From Gemmatimonadota bacterium (GTDB taxonomy: Bacteria; Gemmatimonadota; Gemmatimonadetes; Gemmatimonadales; Gemmatimonadaceae): DNA of 41,755 nt. Every line of letters starts with the position of its first letter. Positions within the stretch are counted from its first letter, which is position 1. The position numbers were made by a program, and so were the translations under genes. The DNA lies in NCBI GenBank assembly GCA_025359135.1, contig JANYHJ010000055.1:1-41755 (forward strand), read 5' to 3'. The notes beneath the pieces are model-generated. The model did no database searches. It saw nothing but the letters and a program-made list of their open reading frames with translations, and was not told the origin of the DNA. Below are positions 16,365-24,647 of this stretch, one piece after another.

Positions 16365-17579
16365 TCACTTCGCGCCGAGCACCTCGTCAATCTGCGAGAG
16401 CGCCCACGCGAGGTCGTCCTTGGCCACCACGAGCGGCGGCGCAAGTCGCACCACGTTGTCGTGCGTCTCCTTGCAGAGCACGCCGTGCGCCATCAGCGCC
16501 TCGCAGACGCCGCGCGCGGGCCCGCTGAGCTCGAGCCCCACCAGCAAGCCGCGTCCGCGCACGGCGCGGATCTTCGCGTGCGTCATGCGGCGCAACTCGC
16601 CGATGAACCATTCGCCCAACTCCGCCGAGCGCTCCACGAGCTGCTCGTCGTGCATCACGTCCATCGCGGCCATCGAGACGGCACAGCCGAGCGGGTTGCC
16701 GCCGAAGGTGCTGCCATGCGAGCCGGGGCCGAAGACGCCGAGCACCTCGCGCCGCGCGACCACCGCCGACACCGGGTAGAAGCCACCGGAGAGCGCCTTG
16801 CCGAGGATGTAGACGTCGGGGCGCACGTCATCGTGGTCGCACGCGAAGAGCTTGCCCGTGCGGCCGAGCCCCGTCTGGATCTCGTCGGCCATGAGCAGCA
16901 CGTTGCGCTCCTGGCAAAGGTCGGCGAGCTGGCGCAGCCAACCATCGGGCGGAATGAGGATGCCGGCCTCGGCCTGGATCGGCTCGACCAGCACCGCGCA
17001 GGTGTTCGGCCCGATCGCGCGGCGCGCGGCGTCGATGTCACCGAACGGAATGATGCGGAAGCCGGGCGCGAACGGTCCGAAGCCGCGCTTGTAGTCGGCG
17101 TTCGAGGAGAACCCGACGATCGTCGTCGTGCGCCCATGGAAGTTGTTCTCGAACACGACGATCTCCGCCTGATCGGCGGGAATCCCCTTCACGTCGTAGC
17201 CCCAGCGACGCGCGGCCTTGATGGCCGTCTCGATCGCCTCGGCGCCCGTATTCATCGGCAGGACCATCTCCATCTCGCAGAGGTTCGCGAGCTTCTCGCA
17301 GAACATCGGGAGCTGGTCGTTGCGGAAGGCGCGCGAGGTCAGCGTGACCTTCTGTGCCTGTTCGATGAGCGCCGCGAGGATGCGCGGGTGCGCATGTCCC
17401 TGGTTGACGGCCGAGTACGCGCTCAGGCAGTCGAGGTAGCGCTTGCCCTCGATGTCCCAGACCCACGCACCTTGGGCGCGCTCGATGACGAGATCGAGCG
17501 GGTGGTAGTTGTGGGCGCCCCAGCGGTCTTCGAGGGCGATGAGGGCGTCAGTGTCGCGGCTGGCGAGGGTAGCGGTCAT
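16365..17579 (-). CDS. rocD: Ornithine aminotransferase
   Basis: A 404-residue class III PLP aminotransferase that transfers the delta-amino group of ornithine to 2-oxoglutarate, giving glutamate semialdehyde in arginine/ornithine breakdown or proline synthesis. Motifs include [59 protein letters not shown] and [16 protein letters not shown] with the PLP lysine at Lys261. [14 protein letters not shown] and [12 protein letters not shown] follow. The N-terminal [21 protein letters not shown] is characteristic of ornithine rather than acetylornithine aminotransferase. It is divergent from an Lrp/AsnC regulator, with palindromes between, so control by that regulator in response to an amino acid is likely. 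Confidence 0.93.
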   Translation of the reverse strand: MTATLASRDTDALIALEDRWGAHNYHPLDLVIERAQGAWVWDIEGKRYLDCLSAYSAVNQGHAHPRILAALIEQAQKVTLTSRAFRNDQLPMFCEKLANLCEMEMVLPMNTGAEAIETAIKAARRWGYDVKGIPADQAEIVVFENNFHGRTTTIVGFSSNADYKRGFGPFAPGFRIIPFGDIDAARRAIGPNTCAVLVEPIQAEAGILIPPDGWLRQLADLCQERNVLLMADEIQTGLGRTGKLFACDHDDVRPDVYILGKALSGGFYPVSAVVARREVLGVFGPGSHGSTFGGNPLGCAVSMAAMDVMHDEQLVERSAELGEWFIGELRRMTHAKIRAVRGRGLLVGLELSGPARGVCEALMAHGVLCKETHDNVVRLAPPLVVAKDDLAWALSQIDEVLGAK

Positions 17580-17636
17580 CTACAAGGATGCCTCATCGGG
17601 GAGTAGAAGAAAAGCGAGTTTTCTGCTGGTTTCTGT

Positions 17637-17676
17637 CATTGCAATGGCCATTTCGTTAGCTTGAATTGACGAAATG
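17637..17676. promoter_or_regulatory. Palindromes between rocD and lrp, candidate Lrp/AsnC operator
   Basis: A perfect 10-base palindrome CATTGCAATG (17637-17646) is followed by a perfect inverted repeat CATTTCGT (17649-17656) / ACGAAATG (17669-17676) with a 12-base spacer. A TATATT at 17678-17683 could be the -10 of the regulator gene. The AT-rich stretch stands out from its GC-rich surroundings and lies between divergent genes, as expected for an autoregulated Lrp-type regulator. Confidence 0.55.
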
Positions 17677-17722
17677 CTATATTACGACTGGCTCAGCACC
17701 CAGTACGAGGTCTCGACCGCCC

Positions 17723-18145
17723 ATGGACGCACTCGACCACAAACTCATCGCGCTCCTGCGCGCCGATGCCCGCCGCTCCATCGCCTCCATGGCTGACGAT
17801 CTGGGCGTCGCGCGCGCCACGGTGCAGAACCGCATCGACAAGCTCGTCGAGCGGCGCATCGTGCTCGGCTTCACCGTGCGCACGGCCCCCGAGGTCGCGC
17901 CGCACGCGGTACGCGCGGTCATGCTCGTCGCCGTCGAGGGCGAGCACGCGAGCGCGGTCATCAAGGAGCTGCGCGGCTATCCCGAGGTGCGCGCGGTGCA
18001 CTCCACCAACGGCCGCTGGGACCTGGTCGTCGAGCTCGGCACCGATGGGCTCGAGGCCTTCGACGCGGCGCTCCGGCGCATTCGCACGGTGCGCGGCATC
18101 AGCAACTCGGAGACGAGCCTGTTGCTGAGCACGCACAAGCTGTAG
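17723..18145 (+). CDS. Lrp/AsnC-family transcriptional regulator
   Basis: A 140-residue regulator. The N-terminal helix-turn-helix is LDHKLIALLRADARRSIASMADDLGVARATVQNRIDKLVERRIVLGFTV, and the C-terminal RAM ligand-binding domain follows (AVMLVAVEGEHASAVIKELRGYPEVRAVHSTNGRWDLVVEL). The RAM glycine-containing turn appears as NGRWD. Lrp-type proteins form octamers that sense amino acids and usually control a neighbouring gene and themselves. The ATG at 17723 fits the start of the first helix. It is divergent from rocD across 143 bases carrying palindromes, so ornithine or arginine is a reasonable effector guess. Confidence 0.9.
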   Translation: MDALDHKLIALLRADARRSIASMADDLGVARATVQNRIDKLVERRIVLGFTVRTAPEVAPHAVRAVMLVAVEGEHASAVIKELRGYPEVRAVHSTNGRWDLVVELGTDGLEAFDAALRRIRTVRGISNSETSLLLSTHKL

Positions 18146-18177
18146 TCGCGTGTGACTCGCCGGCGCAGATTGGGGGC

Positions 18178-18987
18178 ATGACCGCCGCCCTCCACCTCGG
18201 CACCCAGGGTTGGAACTACCCCGCCTGGGTCGGGCCCTTCTATCCGATCGGCACCAGGCCCGCCGACTTCCTCTCGGTCTACGCGCGCGCCTGGAACACG
18301 GTCGAGGTCGACTCCACCTTCTACGCGACCCCTGCACTGAAGGTCATGAAGTCGTGGGCCGCGCGTACGCCGGGCGGTTTCCGGTTCTCGCTCAAGCTGC
18401 CGCAGGAGATCACGCACGAGCGACGCCTGCGCAATGCGTTCGACCTCTGCGACCGGTTCTACGACGCGGCGCGGCTGCTTGGCCCCAAGCTCGGCCTCAT
18501 CCTCATCCAGATGGGTCCCGATTTCTCGCCCATCGAACAGTCGGCACTCGATGAGTTCATCCCGCGCCTGCCGCGTGACCTGCAGTTCGCGATCGAGTTC
18601 CGCCACCGTGGATGGATCCGCGACGACATCCTCGACCTGCTGCGCGGCCACTCGGTGGCGCTCGCGCTCAGCGACGGACGGTGGATTCCGCGCGAGCAGC
18701 TGCTCGATCTCGCGAGCAACCCCACCGCCAACCACGCGTACCTGCGGTGGATGGGACCGAATCGCGACATCACCGACTACTCGCACATCCAGGCCGATCG
18801 TTCAGCGGAACTCGATGCCTGGGTGCCGGCCATCCGCGCCCTCATGCAGCGCATCCACTCGGTGTACGGCTACGTCAACAACCACTTCTCCGGGCACTCG
18901 CCGCAGACGGTGCGCGAGCTCGCGCAGCGGTTGGGGCAACCCGTGGTCGAACCCGGCCAGCTCGGCGACCAGATCTCGCTGTTCTAG
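18178..18987 (+). CDS. DUF72 (YecE-like) protein
   Basis: A 269-residue TIM-barrel protein of the DUF72 family. Marks are LHLGTQGWNYPAWVGPFYP at the N-terminus, FLSVYARAWNTVEVDSTFYATP, FRFSLKLPQEITHERRL, GPKLGLILIQMGPDF, AIEFRHRGW and the C-terminal YGYVNNHFSGHSPQTVRELAQRLG. The family is structurally related to xylose-isomerase-like and endonuclease IV folds, but its function is not established. It starts 32 bases after the Lrp gene in the same direction and may be co-transcribed. The stop is at 18985-18987. Confidence 0.88.
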   Translation: MTAALHLGTQGWNYPAWVGPFYPIGTRPADFLSVYARAWNTVEVDSTFYATPALKVMKSWAARTPGGFRFSLKLPQEITHERRLRNAFDLCDRFYDAARLLGPKLGLILIQMGPDFSPIEQSALDEFIPRLPRDLQFAIEFRHRGWIRDDILDLLRGHSVALALSDGRWIPREQLLDLASNPTANHAYLRWMGPNRDITDYSHIQADRSAELDAWVPAIRALMQRIHSVYGYVNNHFSGHSPQTVRELAQRLGQPVVEPGQLGDQISLF

Positions 18988-19019
18988 CGCGATCGCACGC
19001 TGGCGTGCCGCCGGGTGCG

Positions 19020-19316
19020 CTATGCGGCAGCGGAGGGCAGGGTGCAGCGACCGACGAGTTCGCGCATGATCTCGCGGACCTGCGCGGGCGTCAGGCGATC
19101 GTGTGGTAGCGCGAGGATGTCGGCGCCATCGGCCGTCACGGCGCGCGCGATGTCTCCCACCGTGACCTGCAGGAACTCCGTCGCCCATCGGCGCGCGAAG
19201 AGGTGCGTGACGAGAGCTGCGCACACCATGACGACGAGCGGGATGAATACCGACACGCTCGCGGTAGACCCGACGGCGAGCTGCCATGCGAACGCCACCA
19301 AACCCTCCGCGATCAC
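19020..19316 (-). CDS. Small membrane protein, last gene of a toxin-antitoxin operon
   Basis: A 98-residue protein with an amphipathic N-terminus and one or two hydrophobic segments (LVAFAWQLAVGS, then VSVFIPLVVMVCAALVTHLFA). A soluble tail includes TVGDIARAVTADGADILALPHDRLTPAQVREIMRELVG. The GTG at 19316 overlaps the stop of the 41-residue ORF upstream (GTGA), which decides this start although the frame is open back to 19388. Function is unknown. The tail reads like a real folded domain. Confidence 0.55.
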   Translation of the reverse strand: MIAEGLVAFAWQLAVGSTASVSVFIPLVVMVCAALVTHLFARRWATEFLQVTVGDIARAVTADGADILALPHDRLTPAQVREIMRELVGRCTLPSAAA

Positions 19317-19438
19317 CAGACGGACCTGTCGCCACCCTCTCGAGTGAGACGAGACAATAGTGACGGGAAGCGGTCCTCGATGTCGCACACGAGGTCCTCG
19401 TCAGCAAAACCGGCCGCACGCCAGTCGTTCGCTCCCAT
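19313..19438 (-). CDS. 41-residue ORF coupled to the MazF-like gene
   Basis: An acidic 41-residue ORF (MGANDWRAAGFADEDLVCDI, then EDRFPSLLSRLTREGG). The ATG overlaps the toxin stop (TGATG) and its own stop overlaps the next gene's GTG, so it sits in an unbroken overlap chain. No domain is recognised. It could be a small accessory peptide or an artefact of compact coding. Confidence 0.4.
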   Translation of the reverse strand: MGANDWRAAGFADEDLVCDIEDRFPSLLSRLTREGGDRSVW

Positions 19439-19767
19439 CACTCCACCGCCAGCGCGATGCGCAGTGCGTCGCGCACCGCACGCAGTTTCGGCGCCGACAA
19501 CGCGCCGAGGTAGTGCGTGAGCGTCGCCTTGGGGACGAGCGCCAGCTGATCGCAATTGATCACCGACTCGTGCTTGAGCCCCTCGGCGGCCCCGACCGTC
19601 ACTTCCGAGGAGAGTCCGTGCGCCGCGCTGTTCACGGGGGCACAGACCACCTTGTCGGCCCGTGAATCACACAAGGTCTGCCGGCTGACGACGACGAGGG
19701 CGCGCGACCGCTTCGAATCGCGCCCCGGCGGTGGCGAGACGAGATAGACCTGTCCGCGCGCGAGCAT
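19438..19767 (-). CDS. mazF: MazF/PemK-family endoribonuclease toxin
   Basis: A 109-residue toxin of the MazF/PemK family, which cuts mRNA and arrests growth when not bound by its antitoxin. The beta-barrel fold is seen as ARGQVYLVSPPPGRDSKRSRALVVVSRQ (conserved G..Y.v and K.R...VVS), VVCAPVNSA and EVTVGAAEGLKHESVINCDQLALVPKATL, with the final helix LRAVRDALRIAL. The ATG at 19767 overlaps the antitoxin stop (TGATG); a GTG at 19779 is the alternative. The order antitoxin then toxin, with overlap, is typical. Confidence 0.85.
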   Translation of the reverse strand: MLARGQVYLVSPPPGRDSKRSRALVVVSRQTLCDSRADKVVCAPVNSAAHGLSSEVTVGAAEGLKHESVINCDQLALVPKATLTHYLGALSAPKLRAVRDALRIALAVE

Positions 19768-20069
19768 CACTCGGGCCACGACTGCAGCGCGAGGATCTCG
19801 TCGGAGGCGGCGTTCAACGCGTCGGCGTTCGCGTCGAGGGCGGCAAGGTCGTGCGCATGGCGCGCCCGGCGCAGGAGCGCCTCGAGGTAGTGGCGGAGGG
19901 CGCGCTCGATCAGCGCAGAGCGCCGGTCGGGCCCGCCGATCAGGTCCGCGGCGCGCAGCAATTCGCCCGAGACGGAGATCGACGTCTTGGTCTTGCGCTC
20001 GTCGCGCGTGTCGAGCGTGCGGCGCAGGTCGCCGAGCCGGCGCGCGGTCAATCCTCGCGTGGGTCGCAT
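19767..20069 (-). CDS. Ribbon-helix-helix antitoxin
   Basis: A 100-residue protein whose centre (TKTSISVSGELLRAADLIGGPDRRSALIERALRHYLEALLRR) fits a ribbon-helix-helix DNA-binding fold. The acidic, Ala/Asp-rich C-terminal tail (HDLAALDANADALNAASDEI) would wrap the toxin. It directly precedes the MazF-like gene. The palindrome overlapping its promoter (20070-20102) is the expected autoregulatory site. A -10 ends six bases before the ATG, so the message is probably leaderless, which supports this start over the in-frame upstream ATG. Confidence 0.8.
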   Translation of the reverse strand: MRPTRGLTARRLGDLRRTLDTRDERKTKTSISVSGELLRAADLIGGPDRRSALIERALRHYLEALLRRARHAHDLAALDANADALNAASDEILALQSWPE

Positions 20070-20107
20070 GGTAGTATGATAGGTATGACCAATCGTACTA
20101 CCAATCG
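20070..20107 (-). promoter_or_regulatory. Leaderless promoter and operator of the toxin-antitoxin operon
   Basis: On the minus strand, TTGGTA (20099-20104) and TATCAT (20076-20081) are spaced by 17 bases, and the -10 ends six bases before the antitoxin ATG at 20069. Overlapping them is an inverted repeat, GGTAGTATGAT (20070-20080) / ATCGTACTACC (20092-20102), with one mismatch per arm pair. ACCAATCG also occurs twice, at 20088-20095 and 20100-20107. A repressor bound here would block the polymerase. Confidence 0.65.
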
Positions 20108-20201
20108 GTGAATCCGGCAAGCGGGTCCCGGCGTGCGAGGCTGGATGACGTGTCATGCCACCCTCGGTACGCACGCTCGTCAGTCGGGCGTCACCTCGCC
20201 C

Positions 20202-21122
20202 CTACGGCTTGCTGCCCGGCAGCTGGATCATCGGCATCGCCCCGCCGCTCACCGTCGGCAACTTCCCGTCCCACTTCTTGGCGACCTCGTACTGCACGAG
20301 CGTGCTCGTGATGCTCCGCGACAGCAGGTCGTTGGCCTTGGCTTGCGCCGTCGCCTCGGCGAGAATCGCCTTGGCCTTGCCGGCCGCCTTGATCGAGTCG
20401 CCCTGCGCTTGGAAGGTGTTCTTCTGCAGCTCGTTCTGCGCCGTGAGCGACTGCTGCTGCATGACGTTCTTCTGGTTGATGGCCTCGATCACGCCCGCCG
20501 GCGCGCGCAGTTCGTTGATCGTGAACTGGCGCACCAGCATGCCGTAGCTCGCGAGGCGCTCGTCGATGAGCTTGCGGGTGCGATTGGTCGCCTCCGCCTT
20601 CTTCGGGCCGATGACGTCGGCAATCGCTTCCTGCCCGATCACTTCCTGCAGCGCCTGCCGGATCGACTGCTTCACGTAGGTGTGCTGGATGGATGAGATG
20701 TCGGTGCGGAACGTCTGGTAGAGCTGCGGCACGTGGCGCGGATCGAGCTCGAAACTCATCGACACGTCGAGCGAGAGCGGCTGACCCTCGACCGAGTTGA
20801 CGTTGATCTCGTCGTTGTTGGCGGAACCCTCGGTGCTCGCCTTGGTCAGCACCAGCGTCTGCATGAACGTCGGGTACTCGACGATCTGCGTGAAGAGCGG
20901 ATTGCGTGTGTGGAAGCCGGGCCCGAGCGGCACCGAGTCCACGCCGCCGCCGGCACGGTGGATCACGATGCCGATGTGCCCCGGGCTGATGTACGCCACG
21001 GAGGTCGGAATCGCGAGCGAAGCGAGAAAGATCAGCGCCCCGCCGATGATGATCGTCTTCCAGGGAATCACGCGGGCCAACCCGCCTGCGGCATCGAATG
21101 CACTATTGAAGGAGCCTGCCAT
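20202..21122 (-). CDS. SPFH/prohibitin-family membrane protein
   Basis: A 306-residue protein with an N-terminal membrane anchor (about residues 24-44, IIIGGALIFLASLAIPTS) followed by an SPFH (stomatin/prohibitin) domain. Domain marks are YISPGHIGIVIHRAGG, LGPGFHTRNPLFTQIVEYP, DEINVNSVEGQPLSLDVSMSFEL and a long Ala/Gln/Lys-rich coiled coil (NVMQQQSLTAQNELQKNTFQ). SPFH proteins form ring-like membrane scaffolds and often control a membrane protease, but no NfeD or FtsH partner is adjacent. It overlaps the zinc-ribbon gene by 20 bases, which makes the pair likely to act together. Confidence 0.87.
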   Translation of the reverse strand: MAGSFNSAFDAAGGLARVIPWKTIIIGGALIFLASLAIPTSVAYISPGHIGIVIHRAGGGVDSVPLGPGFHTRNPLFTQIVEYPTFMQTLVLTKASTEGSANNDEINVNSVEGQPLSLDVSMSFELDPRHVPQLYQTFRTDISSIQHTYVKQSIRQALQEVIGQEAIADVIGPKKAEATNRTRKLIDERLASYGMLVRQFTINELRAPAGVIEAINQKNVMQQQSLTAQNELQKNTFQAQGDSIKAAGKAKAILAEATAQAKANDLLSRSITSTLVQYEVAKKWDGKLPTVSGGAMPMIQLPGSKP

Positions 21123-21369
21123 TTACTGTCTCCGCGTAGCACTCCGGGCAGAGGAGGTCACCTCCCGGCAGGCGCACGAGATCCTTTTCCTCGTGCCGCC
21201 CATGCGTCGGGCAGACGAGGACTTCTTCGAGCAGGATGCGCCGCCGGTTCTCGGATTGGGTCAGGCGCACCCCCAGCGGCGTGAACCGCTTGAGGCCGAT
21301 GAATGCGATGGCGCCCGCTCCCGCCAGAGCAGCGAGAAAAAGGGCGCCTTCAAGAATGATTCCGAACAT
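21103..21369 (-). CDS. Small membrane protein with a C-terminal zinc ribbon
   Basis: An 88-residue protein with one N-terminal membrane helix (FGIILEGALFLAALAGAGAIAFIG) and a short cytoplasmic linker. The C-terminus contains CPTHGRHEEKDLVRLPGGDLLCPEC, in which Cys, His and the CPEC pair could bind one zinc ion. The arrangement of hydrophobic anchor plus zinc ribbon suggests a membrane-tethered adapter. Its last 20 bases overlap the start of the SPFH gene in the same operon. I do not recognise a named family. Confidence 0.65.
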   Translation of the reverse strand: MFGIILEGALFLAALAGAGAIAFIGLKRFTPLGVRLTQSENRRRILLEEVLVCPTHGRHEEKDLVRLPGGDLLCPECYAETVNGRLLQ

Positions 21370-21466
21370 GGGTGTGCCTTCAATGTAGGGGACGCGAACC
21401 GCTGTGGGAGCGCACCCACCTCCTTGCGGCCCCCACGACCGACCGCTCGCTCGCTACGTTCGGGTG

Positions 21467-22180
21467 ATGCAACGCCGCCACACCTGGTTCATCGTCATCG
21501 CCACCGTGGCCGCGCTGGGCATGACGCGACTTGGCCTCTGGCAGCTGAGCCGGCTCAATGAACGACGCACCTTCAACACGCAGCTACGCTCGCGGCTCGA
21601 TTCGGGCACGGTGTCACCCGATCGCCTGCCCCGCGACACGGCCCGCCTGCGCTATCGGCGCGTCCGCCTCGACGGCGTCTACGACACGCAGAACGAGATG
21701 AGCCTCGTCTCGCGCACGCGCAACGGATCGCCCGGCGTCTTTCTCGTCACGCCGCTCAAGCGCGCCGGCAATGACACCGCGATCCTCGTCGTGCGCGGCT
21801 GGGTCTACTCGGCCAACGCCAAGGACGTGAAGGACCCCGCGCGCTGGCGACGTGGCGCGGTCGCCAACGTCGAAGGGTTCGCGGACACGTACCCGATCGG
21901 GAATCCGGGCACCGTGATCGAGGCGGGGAAGGGGCGTGCAATCCGTCGGCTCGACATGGACGCGCTCGCGAAATCGCTGCCGTATCCGATCATGCCGTGG
22001 TACGTGCTGCTGCTGCGCGATCCCGCCGCCACCATCGACAGCAACACGCCGGTGGCCTTCGTCAAGCCCGCCGTCGATGACGAGGGGCCGCACAAGAGCT
22101 ACGCCGTCCAGTGGTTCTCGTTCGCACTCGTGACGGTCATCGGCACGATCGCCTACGTACGGAGCGATCGGTCGACCTGA
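21467..22180 (+). CDS. SURF1-family cytochrome oxidase assembly protein
   Basis: A 237-residue inner-membrane protein involved in assembling haem-copper cytochrome c oxidase. It has two membrane helices, about residues 6-22 (TWFIVIATVAALGMTRLG, followed by WQLSRLNER) and about 212-232 (YAVQWFSFALVTVIGTIAYV). The large periplasmic loop has RYRRVRLDGVYD, GSPGVFLVTPL and AILVVRGWV, typical of SURF1. The WQLxRxxxR signature after helix 1 and YAVQWFSFA before helix 2 are both diagnostic. The ATG at 21467 begins at the first helix. Oxidase subunit genes are not in the window. Confidence 0.88.
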   Translation: MQRRHTWFIVIATVAALGMTRLGLWQLSRLNERRTFNTQLRSRLDSGTVSPDRLPRDTARLRYRRVRLDGVYDTQNEMSLVSRTRNGSPGVFLVTPLKRAGNDTAILVVRGWVYSANAKDVKDPARWRRGAVANVEGFADTYPIGNPGTVIEAGKGRAIRRLDMDALAKSLPYPIMPWYVLLLRDPAATIDSNTPVAFVKPAVDDEGPHKSYAVQWFSFALVTVIGTIAYVRSDRST

Positions 22181-22261
22181 CGCCACTCTGAGTGGCGCGA
22201 TGCACAGCGCGATGCACAGCGCGACTTCCGGCGCCAGTCCGGCGCGAGTCCGGCGTGTCGA

Positions 22262-23170
22262 CTACGTGGCCGCGCCTGCGTCTTCGCCATCCATCGTCGT
22301 CTGCCGCTGCAGCAACAACACCGCCACCGCGATCATCACGCCCCCCGCGACCGTACCCAGCGTGATCGGCTGCCCGAGCAGGAAGGCCGCGAGCACGGCA
22401 GTCCAGAACGGCTCCACCGTCGCCACAATCGCCGTGCGTACCGGCCCCAGCGTCGCCAGGCCGCGCAGCAGCAACGAGAAGGCGATCACGGTTCCCACGA
22501 TCGCGAGCGTCACCGCCGCCATCCACGCCGTCGGCGCCAGCGGCTTGACGAGCGTGCCGTCGATCATGCCCCACGTCGCGAACACCACCGTCGCCCCCAC
22601 CGACAGCCAGGCACTCGTGATCGTCGAACTGCTCTTGTGCCGCAGGCCATCGATCAGCGGGATGTAGAGCGCATACACCACTGCCGCCGTCAGCACGCAC
22701 GCCACGCCGACCAGGTCGAGCGCGGCCGCGCCGGGCGCGCCCACCATGATGCCGATCCCGCCCAGCGAGAGCAGCAGGGCGATCAACCGCTCGCGCGTGA
22801 TCGTCTCCGTGCCGCGCAGCGCCGAGATGATCGCGACCCACGCCGGATACGTGTAGAACAGGAACGCCTCGGTGGCCGCCGGCACCCAGCGCAGCGAGAG
22901 CAGCGTGAGCCCGGTGACGATCGCCTGCCCGCCACCGCCGAGCACCAGGATGCGGAGCAGCAGCGGTCGCTCGACACGGAACGCGGCACGTCCGGCCATC
23001 AGGAACAGGAGCGGTGCCGCGAGCATGTAGCGCCACGTGATCAGCGCGGGCAGGCTCGTGCCTGCCGCCTGTCCCTTGAGCGTCAGCGTGCTGATCGAGC
23101 CGAAGCAGCACGCCGCGATCGCCACCAACCCCGTGGCGGCGAGGGCGGAACGCGGGACGGTGCGGCTCAC
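22262..23170 (-). CDS. EamA/DMT-superfamily transporter
   Basis: A 302-residue integral membrane protein with about ten hydrophobic helices in two EamA repeats. The first repeat begins ATGLVAIAACCFGSISTLTLKGQAAG and includes YMLAAPLLFLMAG; the second includes GVACVLTAAVVYALYIPLIDGL and ends LAAFLLGQPITLGTVAGGVMIAVAVLLLQRQ, the typical EamA closing. These proteins export small metabolites or act as amino-acid exporters; the substrate is unknown. The start is GTG at 23170, 22 bases after the mgtE stop, so it is probably read with mgtE. Confidence 0.88.
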   Translation of the reverse strand: MSRTVPRSALAATGLVAIAACCFGSISTLTLKGQAAGTSLPALITWRYMLAAPLLFLMAGRAAFRVERPLLLRILVLGGGGQAIVTGLTLLSLRWVPAATEAFLFYTYPAWVAIISALRGTETITRERLIALLLSLGGIGIMVGAPGAAALDLVGVACVLTAAVVYALYIPLIDGLRHKSSSTITSAWLSVGATVVFATWGMIDGTLVKPLAPTAWMAAVTLAIVGTVIAFSLLLRGLATLGPVRTAIVATVEPFWTAVLAAFLLGQPITLGTVAGGVMIAVAVLLLQRQTTMDGEDAGAAT

Positions 23171-23192
23171 GAGCGGGCGCGCGAGGGGCGCG

Positions 23193-24647
23193 TCATCCCA
23201 TGTACTTCCCGAGCACCAGCAGCGCCACGGTGAAGTAGATCACGAGCCCGGTCACGTCCACGAGGGTCGCGACAAACGGCGCACTCGCACTCGCCGGGTC
23301 GAACCCCATCCGTCTCAGCGCAAACGGCAGCATCGACCCCGCCAGCGAGCCGAACGTCACGATCCCGATCATCGAGAGGAACACGTTGAACGCCACCAGC
23401 ACGTACGGCACGCCGCCCACCGAGTAGTCGTAGCCGATCCGGTCGCCGAAGAGCGTCACCCCCGACACGAACATGTACTGCCAGGCGAGGATGCGGATCA
23501 CGCCGATCGCGCCGAGCAGCGAGCCGAGCACCACGCCACTCGGCAGCTCGCGCAGCGCGACGCGCCACCAGTCCTTGATCTCGACTTCCTTGAGCGCCAT
23601 CGCGCGCGTCACGAGCGACGTGGCCTGCGAGCCCGAGTTGCCGCCGCCGCTCATCACGAGCGGCACGAAGAGCATCAGCACCGGCAGCTTCTGCAATTCG
23701 CCGTCGAAGTGCTGCAGCGCGCTCGTCGTGAACATCTCGCTCACCATCAGGATCGAGAGCCACCCCGCGCGCTTCTTGAGCATGCCGCCGATCGAGATCT
23801 GCATGTATGGCTCGTCGAGGGCTTCCATGCCGCCCAGCTTCTGCACGTCCTCGGTCTGCTCTTCCTGGATCGCGTCGATGACGTCGTCGACGGTCACGAC
23901 GCCCACGAGCTTCTCCAGCTTGTCGTCGACCACGGGCACGGCCACGAGGTCGTACTCCGTCGTCAGGCGCGCCACCTCTTCACGGTCGCTCGAGGTGTGG
24001 ACGTGCCGCACCTCGGTCCACATGATGTCCGGCAGCGTCGCCCCGGCGGGCGCGGCGAGCAGCTCCTTGAGCGACAGCACGCCCTTGATGCGGCCATCGT
24101 CGTCCACCACGTAGACGGCGTAGAGCATCTCCTTCCGCCCGCCGCGCGCGATCACGCGCACTTCGGCGAGCGCATCCTCGGCCGAGAGCGCGACGTTGAC
24201 CGCGACGAACTCGGTCGTCATGAGGCCGCCGGCTGTGTCCGGGTCGAAGGCGAGCAGCGCCTTGGTCGCGCGCCGTTCCTCGGCCGGCAGCTCCTCGAGG
24301 ATGTCGCTCGCCGTCTCCTCGTCGAGCTCGTCGAGGACGTCGGCGCGTTCGTCCGGATCCATCTCCGTGACGATTTCGGCCGCGTCCTCCGCGCTCATCC
24401 CCTCGAGGACTTCGTTGCGGAGGTCCTCATCGAGGTACTCGAGCACCTCGGCGGCGCGCTCCGGCCCGAGGGCGTCGAGCAGCGCGCGCACCTTCGTGCG
24501 CGGCATCGCTTCGGCGACGTCCGCGAGGTCGTTGGGGTGCAGCTCCTCGGTCTCCGCGGCGACGTCGGCAGGCGACTCGTCGAGGAGGTTCAGGATATCC
24601 GGGGCGAGCAGGGCGCCCAGCGGGCGCTCATCGCGATGTCGTGCCAT
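23193..24647 (-). CDS. mgtE: Magnesium channel/transporter
   Basis: A 484-residue MgtE. The N-terminal acidic helical domain (LNLLDESPADVAAETEELHPNDLADVAEAMP, then DPDERADVLDELDEETASDIL) senses cytoplasmic Mg2+. A CBS pair follows at about residues 145-265 (VYVVDDDGRIKGVLSLKELL and VPVVDDKLEKLVGVVTVDDVIDAIQEEQ). The C-terminal membrane domain of about five helices includes PVLMLFVPLVMSGGGNSGSQATSL, the selectivity region. The length is normal. The frame is open to 25214, but the ATG at 24647 is at the expected place. The 220-base upstream region has no Mg2+ riboswitch that I can recognise. Confidence 0.93.
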   Translation of the reverse strand: MARHRDERPLGALLAPDILNLLDESPADVAAETEELHPNDLADVAEAMPRTKVRALLDALGPERAAEVLEYLDEDLRNEVLEGMSAEDAAEIVTEMDPDERADVLDELDEETASDILEELPAEERRATKALLAFDPDTAGGLMTTEFVAVNVALSAEDALAEVRVIARGGRKEMLYAVYVVDDDGRIKGVLSLKELLAAPAGATLPDIMWTEVRHVHTSSDREEVARLTTEYDLVAVPVVDDKLEKLVGVVTVDDVIDAIQEEQTEDVQKLGGMEALDEPYMQISIGGMLKKRAGWLSILMVSEMFTTSALQHFDGELQKLPVLMLFVPLVMSGGGNSGSQATSLVTRAMALKEVEIKDWWRVALRELPSGVVLGSLLGAIGVIRILAWQYMFVSGVTLFGDRIGYDYSVGGVPYVLVAFNVFLSMIGIVTFGSLAGSMLPFALRRMGFDPASASAPFVATLVDVTGLVIYFTVALLVLGKYMG

